Source: Panagrolaimus kolymaensis
Taxonomy: Eukaryota; Nematoda; Chromadorea; Rhabditida; Panagrolaimidae
DNA length: 64,000 nucleotides
NCBI GenBank assembly: GCA_028622995.1
Contig: JAJQJQ010000033.1
Span: 248,001-312,000 of the forward strand
Direction of reading: 5' to 3'
Below, piece after piece: positions 22,701 through 33,938 of the stretch (positions are counted from its first letter, which is position 1; every line of letters starts with the position of its first letter). The notes under the pieces are model-generated. The model searched no databases, was not told the origin of the DNA, and saw only the letters and a program-made list of their open reading frames with translations. Both the position numbers and the translations under genes were made by a program.

Positions 22701-23058
22701 CTAATATAAAACAAGAAACAATGAAAATGAAAAACATCGAATGTGACATGGATCGAGCAATTTATTTCTTTTATTACAAATGGAAGCTAAAAGAAGGATG
22801 CCTTCTTGTCTCTTTTATAAACTACTAGATTGGTTAGTCAAATTTCCGAAACACAGTATTATGCGGATTTACTAATTTGCTTACCACCTTTTTTACTGAA
22901 TGAAAACTTCATTCCTTCGTTTGAAATTTTTAAAAGTTCTTGTTTTATTTGAAGAATCAACAATTACATACATTAAAAAGCTCAATTTTTATTTACAAAA
23001 GAACCCGATTTTTTTAAAAATTTTTTAGTAGTTATCAGTGATTGCTTGCTTTCTTTTA

Positions 23059-23482
23059 TTAAACGATTTCATTTCCATTTTTATCATTTTCATTTTGCTG
23101 TTTTGTTGAATTTTGAAGGGAACAAAGTTCATGATGATCCGAACTTTTGAAACGTTTTTGTTTTGCTTGTGTTTTTGGTTCGTTTGTTCCTTTAATCCAT
23201 TTGGATGAAGCAAACCTCGACCATTGAATTTGTGAAAAACAACAAAGTGTGCAAAAACATATTCCACCAAATGTAAGAAAGAATGAAAGAAATAATGATA
23301 TCAAAGCAAATATGGCCATTGTTAGCGGTGTTTGAGGTAAAGTAATTTTTGGTTTGTCATCTTTTAACGATGGTCTTCTTTCAATAATGGTTACTGAATC
23401 AAGGTCACTTTGAAATATGCTTGAAAATAAATGTTCTCGAGCTTGAACTACTGAACTTAAAGCGGATGATGGAACAAGTTTT
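23059..23482 (-). pseudogene. 3' exon fragment of the transmembrane gene (copy 2)
   Basis: Same truncated exon as at 18028-18451, with the same missing base and the same loss of the first two exons. The shared lesion shows that truncation happened before the 5-kb block was duplicated. Confidence 0.75.
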
Positions 23483-24230
23483 CTGAAATTTAAAATATGG
23501 GTTAATGGCTTTATCGTTTTATGTGTGTTAGTTTATTTTTTGCATTTTTTTGAAAAAGGTTAGCGTGTCATGCGTTTCAATGTTTTTTTTTTATCTTGGT
23601 CACCGATGATTCTTTTCTTTTTTTGTCATAATTTTTACTCAATTGCAAAAAATCAAAACACTGTAAAAAAAAAACTGATTGACTTAATCATCAAATATTT
23701 TTGCCTGTTTTATAAACTTCATGTACTTTATATCTCTATGAAAAATACTGTTCATCGACATCAACAATCAAGAAAGCATTCCTTCCATCACTCGATTAAC
23801 TTTTTCTTAACCATCTTAAAAGATTTGCTTTATTGTATTTTTATTCCTTAGCTTAGCTTAAGCATTTTTCATGATGTTTATTTTATTTATTTTTTTTAAC
23901 AAAAGGATTTTAAAGTTTATTTAACGTTAGAAAATAATTAAAATATGTCGTACAAATGACATAGAACGATGAGAACAAATTCACATTAAATCAATTACTT
24001 CTCACAAGAAAATCCTTTAGAGACATGAGAGAGACCTCATAAATAATCATATTTCTTCTTATAAGAGCCACAACAATTCTTTAGGTGCTTTTTATCTTAT
24101 TTTTTTCATTTATTGTTTTTATGAAAAACAAAAATGCATAATTCCCGACTATTCATTATTTGAAAGAAATCCAAAAGCCTCACCATTGCTGTTATTTTTT
24201 ATTTTAGCGGTTGGATCCAAACTAATCAAA

Positions 24231-25130
24231 ATGAAAATATTTAGGTATGATTATAAGCTGCGGAAAGAATTTATTCCTTCCTATTCATTAAAAAGGAATC
24301 TCGAATTTGGATTAATTATTACTTCCACAAAACAAAAGCATGGATTTACGCCTGATCAACGCCAATATTTTTCACTTCCTTTTAACCTTATGTGTTATTT
24401 ATCAAACGCTTGTATTTCACCCAAAGTCTTTGAAAAGCTTCAAAAAACTTGCAAATATTTTTTCTTAAAAAAGAAAGCCATTATTTTTGACGCCAAAGTT
24501 TATCTTAGTATCAATTGTTTTTCTTATGTATCGAAGGGCGATGCCAAGTTTGATGACCGCTTTACCATGCGCGAAAAAACTTTTCAGCTTTGGCTAACAA
24601 ATTTTTTAGAAATGAAAGGAAACACACTTTCACCATTTTTAAGGCATGTATATCGTTGCGATTTAAAGAAATTATCTATTTTTTGCGGGAATTTCACATA
24701 CAATGAAATTTGCTTTTTATTAAATGGAGGAAAAATCAAAGTATTTTATTTAAATCGTGTTAATGTAAAGTATGATGATGGCACACCAGTCACAATTGAT
24801 GTTATACTATCAAAATGCCCAAATATTAGCTGGCTTTCACATTTGAACATTTGCGAAACGTTCAATTCCAACACCTTTGAAAATTTAAGTAAATTAAAAT
24901 TTACAAATGAAATTCGGAAATTTACTTTATATATTTCTCAGCTGAAAGACGAAATTGATCCTAAAATTTGTTGTAAATTTTTTGAAAATCTTGCTGTTAG
25001 ATCCATCCGAATTGTATTCAAGTGTAATATTTCCCAAAATGAACTTGATAATTTTCGTTCCACATTTCAAAAATTTTTTGAAAAATATAATGTCAGAGTA
25101 TTAATAAATATAATGTCAGAATATTATTAA
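24231..25130 (+). CDS. F-box-like protein, copy 2
   Basis: Identical in protein sequence to the copy at 19200-20099, with the same upstream TTTTAG acceptor and the same downstream region. It doubles the dose of this F-box-like gene. The lack of any coding difference fits a very recent duplication or ongoing conversion. Confidence 0.6.
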   Translation: MKIFRYDYKLRKEFIPSYSLKRNLEFGLIITSTKQKHGFTPDQRQYFSLPFNLMCYLSNACISPKVFEKLQKTCKYFFLKKKAIIFDAKVYLSINCFSYVSKGDAKFDDRFTMREKTFQLWLTNFLEMKGNTLSPFLRHVYRCDLKKLSIFCGNFTYNEICFLLNGGKIKVFYLNRVNVKYDDGTPVTIDVILSKCPNISWLSHLNICETFNSNTFENLSKLKFTNEIRKFTLYISQLKDEIDPKICCKFFENLAVRSIRIVFKCNISQNELDNFRSTFQKFFEKYNVRVLINIMSEYY

Positions 25131-25918
25131 TATCACGTTGGAATCAAATCTAGAACAACTATCTCCAATTGATTAATTAAATTTCCAAAGCCAAGATTAT
25201 TATGGCTGAATTTAGATTAAAATTATTTTGTGCCATTTTCTCATCTCCCTCCTTTTAAAAATTGTTATATGTATCAATAATAAAAAATAAAACTATTAAC
25301 GGATAGTAAAAATCTTAACAAACAAATAAAATCACTTGAAAGGGATATAAATGCTTTGAATGTTTAATAACTAATTTTGAACGACCTTCGTTAACACAAA
25401 TTTCAGCCCATTTTTCAAAATAATTTCACTTTTAAGATACATTTATCACAAGGTAATTTATAAAACATACATACAGAACTATAATAAACATTGATTAATT
25501 TGAGGTCCATGAGCTTCATAAGCTTTCACAAACATAGTTAAAACGCTCAAGAATAACTTAAAAAAGACGCAAAGATCCAAACAATAAATTTATCCAATAA
25601 AACAGGTAAGTTGAAATCCTACGTAAGGAAATGAAAAGAATGCATTTAAACAAGCAAGCAACACTTTGCAAAAATAAAGTTAGTTCGGTTTCAAATTTAC
25701 CAAGCAAGGAATGCAATTTTCTCCGTAAGCTTAATAGGAAATTGCTTCTTCGTACCGAACGGAAACCTTTAACAAAAATTCTCAAAAATTAAAACAACAG
25801 CCTTTCAGGCAATTTCAATTTGTAAGTTGGGGAAAGTTTTTGATCTTCCTTTAATTTATAAAAGAAACAAAAAAATAATTAAAACACGAAGAGCAACCGA
25901 TCAATAGCTTTAAAAACA

Positions 25919-26077
25919 GGGCTTTGTTTCACAAACATTTAAATTTTGATTTCACTTTCACTTATTCTTCAGCTTCACTTTCCTGTTCACATCACTTTCG
26001 ATGTCTTACAACGAAAATAAAATTAACGGGTAAGTGAAAGTTGAAATCAAAATTGAAATGTTTGTGAAACAAGGCCC
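25919..26077. mobile_element. 159-bp MITE-like inverted-repeat element, copy 2
   Basis: Exact positional counterpart of the element at 20888-21046, with the same two arms. It was carried along by the segmental duplication rather than by a separate insertion, because the flanks are identical. Confidence 0.6.
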
Positions 26078-26219
26078 ATAATTTTCCAATCAAATTTGTT
26101 AGCCCGTGATAAAGTATTCTCTTATTTTAACCCCGAAAGTTTCGTTTATTGTCTTTATTATCGTGATATAACGTTTCATATTTATGTTGGTAAATATTTT
26201 TTGAATGTTCTTATTTCAG

Positions 26220-27220
26220 GGTTAGAAAAGGCTCAAGCCAATCTTCCAAATTTAGCTGAAATGCTCGGTGGTGACTTCCATGAAGAACCTTTATATGATG
26301 AAAATGTTACTAAGCTGACCAAACAAGAAGCTCTGTATGTTCGTGCTGCAAAGAAGATTGAAAAGCAAGCTACTGAAAATCACAAGATTCTCGAAATTAT
26401 TCGTCGTTTTGAAATTAAATTACAAAAGGAAATCAATGATCTCAATGAAAAGGTATGTTTATTTTATATGATTTATTTATTTCTAACTTTTTCTTGTTTT
26501 AGCGTCTTAAACTTGTTGAGGGTGAAACTCCTGTAACAGAAGAAGAAGTTAGTGATGTTCCTCTTATCTTTGGTCTTCCTGAAGAAGCTCTCAAACAAGT
26601 CGTCGATGGTCTTCGAGATGATCCAATTTCAAAAGGTATTCCTGAATTCTGGCTCAAGGCTCTTCAAAACTGTCGAGATGTCGCAATGTTACTTGAACAA
26701 GAAGATCTTGAAATCTTGAAGCATCTAAAGAACATTGAATCTGTACTTACAGCTCAACCAATGGGCTTCATTCTTCGTTTCAACTTCAACAACAATGAAT
26801 ATTTCTCCAACAATATCATTGACAAGACTTACGAAATTACACCAACAAGACAACCTCCTAATCAATTCGATGATCCTGTTATTGATACCTGCAAAGTTAC
26901 TCCTGTTCTGTGGAAAGGTGGCTTCACTCGAGAAGGAGCAAGTTATAAAATTATAGTTTCTATAATAATTTCTTTTTTTAGAAAGATGGGTTTTTTAGCA
27001 ACTTTTTAAATAGTCAAACGCATACTTTTGGAGCTCAAGAACTTGAAGATGATTATGAAATTGCATCTCTTATCCGTGAACAAGTTATTCCTCATGCATC
27101 TCTTTACTTTACTGGTGAACCTCATGATGTTGAATATGGTATTGCTGGTGAGATTCTTTTGGAAGCTATGAAGATGGAGAAGATGATCATGAAATGAGCG
27201 ATGGAGAAAACGAGCACTAA
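26220..27220 (+). pseudogene. Decayed nap-1 copy 2
   Basis: Matches the copy at 21189-22189 almost base for base, including the lost ATG, altered second intron and frameshifted acidic tail. Differences seen are one base in the first intron (26467) and one at 27021. The shared lesions date the decay before the tandem duplication. Confidence 0.75.
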
Positions 27221-27478
27221 ATACCGGTCCGCCTACGCATCTTGGTGCTAGGTAACATTGTTATGTTACGATTGTTAAATTTTTTTTAATGCTATTTCTA
27301 TTTAAATCTTGTTATCTTATTCTTGTTTCAATAAACTTGATTATTATTTTATTATTTGTCTCATTTTTGTTTGTTGTTTTACCACATTTCCGATAAGAGT
27401 TGATAATGGATTCTTGGAGAATGGCCAGATAGTCTGCTTTCAATCAGTTGAATAATAACACCTTCGCTTTTATGATAA

Positions 27479-27731
27479 TTAGTTTGCTTTTTTGTCATTT
27501 TCCGATTCCATTGTTTGTTTATTAGATGTTTGGAGAGGTATTTGCGGGATTCTTGTTGAGGCAGTTGTAATACCATTCATGTAATGAGAATAGCTACGTT
27601 TGAAAACGTTTTGGGATAATGATAATTCTGGATTTGTAACAAATACATTAGAAGCATGATGGTTAATTTCTTCTTTCTTAACCCAATCAATTTTTTCATC
27701 AAGATGATTAGATTGTAAAGGAATTGGTTGA
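27479..27731 (-). CDS. Small open exon of unknown function (third copy)
   Basis: Identical to the frame at 22448-22700. It lies about 350 bp downstream of the intact transmembrane gene on the same strand, so it could be an extra exon or a second gene of a pair, but no phase-compatible join was found. Confidence 0.25.
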
Positions 27732-28090
27732 CTAATATAAAACAAGAAACAATGAAAATGAAAAACATCGAATGTGACATGGATCGAGCAATTTATTTCT
27801 TTTATTACAAATGGAAGCTAAAAGAATGACGCCTTCTTGTCTCTTTTATAAACTATGCACTAAATTGGTTAGTAAAATTTCCAAAACACTATTATGCGGA
27901 TTTACAAATTTGTTGACCACCTTTTTTACTGAATCAAACTTCATTCCTTCGTTTGAAATTTTTAAAAGTTCTTGTTTTATTTGAAGAATCAACAATTACA
28001 TACATTAAAAAGCTCAATTTTTATTTACAAAAGAACCCGATTTTTTTAAAAATTTTTTAGTAGTTATCAGTGATTGCTTGCTTTCTTTTA

Positions 28091-29282
28091 TTAAACGATT
28101 TCATTTCCATTTTTATCATTTTCATTTTGCTGTTTTGTTGAATTTTGAAGGGAACAAAGTTCATGATGATCCGAACTTTTGAAACGTTTTTGTTTTGCTT
28201 GTGTTTTTGGTTCGTTTGTTCCTTTAATCCATTTGGATGAAGCAAACCTCGACCATTGAATTTGTGAAAAACAACAAAGTGTGCAAAAACATATTCCACC
28301 AAATGTAAGAAAGAATGAAAGAAATAATGATATCAAAGCAAATATGGCCAATGTTAGCGGTGTTTGAGGTAAAGTAATTTTTGGTTTGTCATCTTTTAAC
28401 GATGGTCTTCTTTCAATAATGGTTACTGAATCAAGGTCACTTTGAAATATGCTTGAAAATAAATGTTCTCGAGCTTGAACTACTGAACTTAAAGCGGATG
28501 ATGGAACAAGGTTTTCTGAAATTAAAGAAATGGAGTTTTAAGAATATTAATTTTAGGAACTAAATTAATTTTATTGCTTTTTTTTCGCGAGAAACACAAA
28601 TGTAAGCATCCCAAGCATTTTGATGATTATTTTTACTTGGTCACCGATGATTATTCATTATTTTTTTGTTTTGTGGAGACTTTTGCTCTCTTGCTGACAA
28701 ATCATAACCGAAATAACGATATTGTAAGCAAAAATTGATTGGCCAACCATTAATGAAAATCTTTATTACCTATTTCGAAATCTCCTGAACTGTTTCTCAA
28801 CGCTGTAAAATACAGTGTTCCATGTTTATTTCGATCATCATCATCGCATTCGATGCCTCCAATTAAAATATTCTCAGATTTAAAAGGCTCAACAGCAAAT
28901 CGACAATCAAGAACAAAGGCACATTCTTCCGTCAACCATTGTGCAAGTTGTTTTCTTCCAGCAATTTCAGAAGCATTATTTAAAACTGGACATTTTTGAA
29001 ATTCAACAGCAGTCCATTGAGCTTCATTTGAGGAATGAGGAAAGGGCGAAGAAATACTTGTCCAACAAATTTTACACGGACATGAAAATGATGTATTCTA
29101 AAAACTTTTATGGATTTATAAACAGTGGCATTATAAAAATGACTTACGGAATTACAAGTTATTATGGGTTCAGTTCTTCCCCAATTTTGAAAGAAATTAG
29201 GAAAAGCTTGAATCGACCCAATTTGAAAAAGAACTAAAATTCCAAGCCAATGGCTCGATGTCCATCGAAGAGGACGAATCAT
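28091..29282 (-). CDS. Single-pass type I membrane protein, family unknown
   Basis: Exons 29282-29148, 29097-28770 and 28515-28091 join to 295 residues. The N-terminus (SSHWLGILVLFQIGSIQAF) is a signal peptide. The ectodomain to about residue 205 is Cys-rich (CPCKICW, EECAFVLDCR, GIECDDDD) with possible N-glycosylation sites (NTS, NAS, NSS). A membrane helix at about 207-236 (ALISLFLSFFLTFGGICFC) is followed by a basic, polar tail of about 55 residues. I recognise no family. This is the only complete copy; two copies of its last exon lie within the tandem array. Its start faces 1.9 kb of gene-poor DNA that should hold the promoter. Confidence 0.7.
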
Positions 29283-31147
29283 TCATATAAAAACACGTAT
29301 TTTTGACATTAATCGAAGAGTGATTTGGTTTAGTTTTTTCCACTTATGTTGTCGTGTTTACTAAAAAAACTTAAGCTAACGTCAAATGCAAATGATTTTT
29401 TTTACAATATCGGATCAACAAAAAAAAGAAAAAAGAGGGTGAAGCAGGCATACATACATACATATTTCCGCTCTTTAAAAAAAGAAACGTATTAAAATGA
29501 AGATTTGTATCTTTTATTTTTTTGGAGGAGCCAAAAAGGTAATATACATAAGAGAGTCACTTAAATATTGTTCGTTTAAGGGAGAAAAAAAAAGTAGTAG
29601 CGTTGACCTGAACAAGAGGAAGAACAAAAAATGGAATCGGAAGGATTAACTTTTTATATTTTTGGGGAAACCGATTTTTGGAGAATTATTATTTCGGAAA
29701 TAAAAAATATAAAACTTTTGTACAATATTTTTTTGGGTGTGCACTTTCAAAAAAAAAAAGTTGGTTAAAATAATATTTATGATACGCCTGTTAAAGATTT
29801 AAAAAAAAGTTTTAAGTTATTCATATAAAAATATAAAAACGTGTGTCGTCGTTTACGTCGTCGGCAATTTTGGTTAAACACAAACATAATATACAACATA
29901 AATATGAAAGAGACAAAAAAAGGGAATAATGCGACATAAAAAAGGAATAAAGATATTATTACGGGAGGTCGTCAGAAGAAGAAAAGTTTGCGCGAGAAAA
30001 AAACGAAGGACATCTTCCATCTTCTCTTCTCCCCATTTTTTTGACAGATTAATTTGCTCACTCATGAGAATATAAAAGACATGAAGATTACAAAGAAAAA
30101 TGGAGGAAAGCATCGTAAAAATTTTTTTGAACTATTGTTTTTGAAAAAAAGGAAGAGTTTATTACTCAAATTAGCTTTAAAACAATTGTCGAGAATATCA
30201 TCCTCCTCTTTTATTTCTTTTCTTTTTTTGACCATATTTTCGAAGGTTTTTATGACAGTCATTAACTATAATGTCAAAGAAAAATTTGGAAAAATGAGTA
30301 AATTAAAAAAAATTATTTGGGAAAGGTTTTTAGAAACCCAAATAATAAAAAGGCTATTCAGACATGCTACAACGCGTTTAACCCGACTCGGTATGATTTT
30401 TAAAATTCTTGTGAAAGCTATAAAAAAACAAATTTTGATTTCGAATTCTCATTGAAAGTGAAACTTTAGTGGAATTCATCCTAAAATTTAATTGCTAAAA
30501 TGTAGGCAATACATGCTTCTCTCCAACTAGTTTTTACTATTCTTCTAACCTCAAAAAATACATTATTCTTAAAAAATCAAAAAAATATTTGGCAAGGAAC
30601 AAAGAAAATTGAATGTTATGAAGAAGAAGAGAAGAAAAAGATGCCGAAAAGACGAAACAAGTTATGTTTTAAAATAATTAAACCATTCATTTTTATGATT
30701 TTATTGTTTGAGTCAACCGCCGCCTTGCACTTAACCTAAAAAATGGATTTACACGTTTATTAATTTTCAGAAACAAGTTTATGCAAATGAAAATAAATTT
30801 TGTCAAAATTTATAAAAACTTTTAATTGATTCACATTAATTAGAGCAGAGTTTAGCAAAGTTTTAAACGAAGAAACTTTAAACGCAAAGATAAAATAAAT
30901 TATCTATGTTAAAAAAAATTTAGCTTCTTTTTCATAGTAACTTTTAAGGGGTAATTTAATTTATTATTGCTTTGAGATTTTATACGAAATATACCTATCA
31001 TGCTTTTGTTTTAACGTTTCTTCCAACAGCTTACAACACCATACCATAATGCTAAAATATTTAAAGAAAAGTTTTTTTGCTATCTTCAAATTTTGTTTCA
31101 TAAAAATTTGTTGCTTTGAAATTCAACAAAATGACCACCACCTTTTT
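29283..31147. other. Gene-poor region
   Basis: AT-rich with homopolymer runs. The longest open frame (30054-30455, plus) starts at TTG, is Lys/Phe/Leu-rich and shows no domain; the opposite strand is also open there, as expected from composition. A short CATA repeat lies at about 29450-29462. No supported gene. Confidence 0.4.
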
Positions 31148-31352
31148 TTATTTTCCCTGAACTTTGACGTTATTTTTATTTGAGACATGTATGATTTGAT
31201 AATTGCTTTCAGAAATTAAAACGGATAAATTACCAAATCCCATAGTCAAGAAATTATTATTACATCGTGATTCAGCAGCTGGAACGGTCATCACTTTGTT
31301 GGTTGGTTTGGATGACCTAGAAATTTGCTCGCGCAATCGACGATGACGCCAC
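31148..31352 (-). CDS. Possible last exon of an unidentified gene
   Basis: Open frame of about 68 codons after a TTTCAG acceptor at 31353-31355, starting WRHRRLREQISRSSKPTNK and ending NNVKVQGK before TAA. Composition is protein-like, with a very basic start that would fit a cytoplasmic tail after a membrane segment. No phase-matched upstream exon was found within the next kilobase, so the gene may begin in a distant exon or the frame may be chance. Confidence 0.3.
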
Positions 31353-32395
31353 CTGAAATTTTTTCTCTTCCTTTAGGGCGGCAGCTATGAATTGAATGAA
31401 AGAATCGATTTATTTTAAGTGCTTACATTTAATTTTCTATCATTTCTTCAAAAAAGCTAAATAAAATTTTGGTAAACGGAGAGTTATTTTAATGACTTGC
31501 CTATTTTTGCATTGTATTTGAGTTATCGTTAAACCAGGAATGGTACTGTAACATTCTATAAGAAAATGAATTATTATTTTCGCTTCTTTTTTGTTTTACC
31601 AATTGAAACGATCACCTTTCACAATATCACAGGTTTTCACTTCAATTGTTCATCTACAAAGTTGATGTCCTTGTCCTCGATTTTTACCTTTTAAACTTTG
31701 GAAATTCACGTTTCAATTTCTGCCATTTTTCAATTTCAAAATTTTTTCTATTGATTTCTTTCTTTTTTGGATTTTCCCGCAGAAGAAACGTCCTCGAAAA
31801 TAAAACTTTCCAAACTTTTTTTCAACACTTTTAAATCTCTTTTTTCATAAACTTGAAGAAACACCACTTGTTCTCATGTTCATAATCATGATGATGTTAT
31901 TCATCGTCTTCTTTTTTTTCGAAAATATTCTTTTAAAAGAATGTTTGTTTTCCATAAAAAATCCACCGAAGTTTCTTTTAGTTTTGAATTTTTATTTTTA
32001 TTTTTTAGGAAGCTTAGTTTCAGACATAAAAACGGAACCAAATTTTTTTTACTTTGGATTTTTTGTATTGTATGAGAAAAAGATTTTGATTGATTTTATA
32101 GAAGTTTAATTTAGCCAAAGGCGATGATTTTACTTTTCGGTGAATTGTTTTTTTCTTTTCATTTTAATATCTTAATCTTGAGAACAATTTTTTTTATCAA
32201 ACTTGGGTTTAAATTTTTACACAATGAATGTTACTTTTTTTTAATTATCTTTTAGATTCTTAGGTCAGTGGAAAAATAATATTGTTTTACTTTTACCAAC
32301 TTTTTTAAAGCTTTAACTAAAAATTGGCCTGTAAAATGTTTCGTTCGACTATGCTTATTGTGATATTTTAGTTTTTTCTCTTTCATGAATTTCAG
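31353..32395. other. Intergenic
   Basis: T-rich on the plus strand, with short Phe/Leu-rich frames that I regard as compositional. The end is the T-rich outron of the dermatopontin-like gene, closing with AATTTCAG directly before its ATG. Confidence 0.4.
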
Positions 32396-33938
32396 ATGAC
32401 CATACAGCAATTTTTCATATTATTAATATGTTTCTATTTACCATTGCAAGTAGCATCGCATGGAATGACAACATTTCAATGCCCTAATGGATTTTATATT
32501 TCTCGATTTAGTTCAGCTTTTGATGGGCAAGAAAGATATTATAAATTTGGATGCTCCAAATTTGCTGGACAACTTTTGGTTGGTTTTCGCCATTTTCTAA
32601 TTCCTTTAAATATGAGTTTTAATACATAGATGTTTGATGAAGTTTGCACCACCACGGAAACTTCGACCACCGAAAATGGAGATATGTATTTAAGTTGTGG
32701 ATCCGATCAATATACAGTAGGCATTGAAACCATTGAAAATGTTGGACCCGAAGCTGATTCATGGCAATTACTTTGTTGTAAAAGCGATTCAGTAAAAATT
32801 AGACATAATGATTGCATCGATACTAAATTCATTAATGATCATCGGCGTCCATCCACTTTTAGTTCTGCAGCTCAAGTTGTTCGTCGATGGCAAGCAATAA
32901 GTGAAAATGGGTTTGCTTTCATTGATTGCAAAAATATATTTTGAATAAGTAAAATTTTTAGTGATCGCCGATGGTGGCTACAAATATGCCCTGTTGATTT
33001 GGAATTCAAGAAGCCATCAAAGGCATCTGAAATACGTGCAAGAAGACAAGTGCCGTGGGAATGGGGACGTGGACGTTTCCCTGTTTTTCCACAAGAATAC
33101 AATCCCGAATTGAAAAAACAAATGAAAATTGAAGAAGAAAGAAGCCGACAACTTTTCGAGCAACTTAAAACAAATAATGGAATTAATGTTGGAGTTGATG
33201 TTAATCCTGGAAACTTTTTAACAGTAAAGGTTCCAAGTCATAGACTCGATGTTCCAACACTCTTCCCAAATGTGAGTCATAATTATGTATTTGCTTTTTT
33301 AATAAATCAAACCTTTTTAGTTTGCACCTATTCCAACCACGACAAAATCACCTTCATCATCTTCTTCGTCGACTACCTCCTCACGATTAACTATTTTCTC
33401 CACGAGAAGAGGCAATCGAAAATCACTTCCATCATCGACAGAGAGACCCATGGGAGCTTTAGATTATTATGATATGTATGATGAAAATTTTGATAAAAAG
33501 AAACATACGGAAGGTGGATTTTTGAGAGGATTGAGTGAATTAGTTCAAAATATTCAAGTAAATTTCTGACTTTCAATAAACTAGGAAACAATAAAAATTT
33601 CTTTCAGGATGGAGTTCTTCTTGCTCAAGCAGTGATTCCAAAAGATAAATTTAGCTTTAGAATTGAAGTCACTGAGCCTCCTCGAACAACTAAACTACCG
33701 AAAATCTTATTTTCTACTGACGACGATGCCCTTCAAATTGGATCTTTTGTTCAACAAAGCGATCAACAGTAATCCATTCCATGAACTTTGATGAAAATAA
33801 TATTTTATTTTCAGACATGGTCCTAAGCTTGCGCGACCAATATCTGTTGAATCAACCATTAAACCCAAACATGAAGTAAACTCTCTCGAATCAATGCTTC
33901 AATTGATTGGGTTATGCAAAGGCGGACATACCGAATGA
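32396..33938 (+). CDS. Secreted dermatopontin-domain protein with a long C-terminal extension
   Basis: Exons 32396-32578, 32630-32910, 32962-33271, 33321-33557, 33608-33768 and 33815-33938 give 431 residues. The ATG follows a TTTCAG acceptor with no base between. The signal peptide ([18 protein letters not shown]) is followed by a dermatopontin-like domain: [27 protein letters not shown], then [16 protein letters not shown].., DSWQLLCC and WWLQICPVD. These match the paired-Cys repeats (QCP.G..I....S....DR.W...C) of this matrix protein, which binds collagen and proteoglycan. The about 265 residues beyond it are new: a dibasic-rich segment (RARRQ), a Ser/Thr run near residue 265, and a C-terminal IGLCKGG. 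It is probably an extracellular matrix or cuticle-associated protein. Confidence 0.78.

Larger units (their letters stand above)
17747..22777. repeat. Tandem duplication, unit 1 (5,031 bp)
   Basis: Nearly identical to the next 5,031 bp. It contains, in order, the 3' fragment of a transmembrane gene (minus), an F-box-like gene, an inverted-repeat element, a decayed nap-1 copy and the small open exon. Unit borders are arbitrary in phase. By eye I see only about six single-base differences from unit 2 outside a patch near 22.79-22.95 kb, so the duplication is recent, or is an assembly effect. Confidence 0.9.
22778..27808. repeat. Tandem duplication, unit 2 (5,031 bp)
   Basis: Second unit of the array, with the same gene order as unit 1. 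Single-base differences seen include positions 23627, 25534, about 25875, 26467 and 27021. A third, partial repeat of the unit start runs from 27809 to about 28515, where the intact transmembrane gene takes over. The patch 22790-22950 differs from both the first and third copies. Confidence 0.9.

Noticed and set aside
30054..30455. 133-codon basic open frame
   Set aside because: Starts at TTG, is Lys/Phe/Leu-rich from AT composition, has no domain or splice context, and the opposite strand is equally open.
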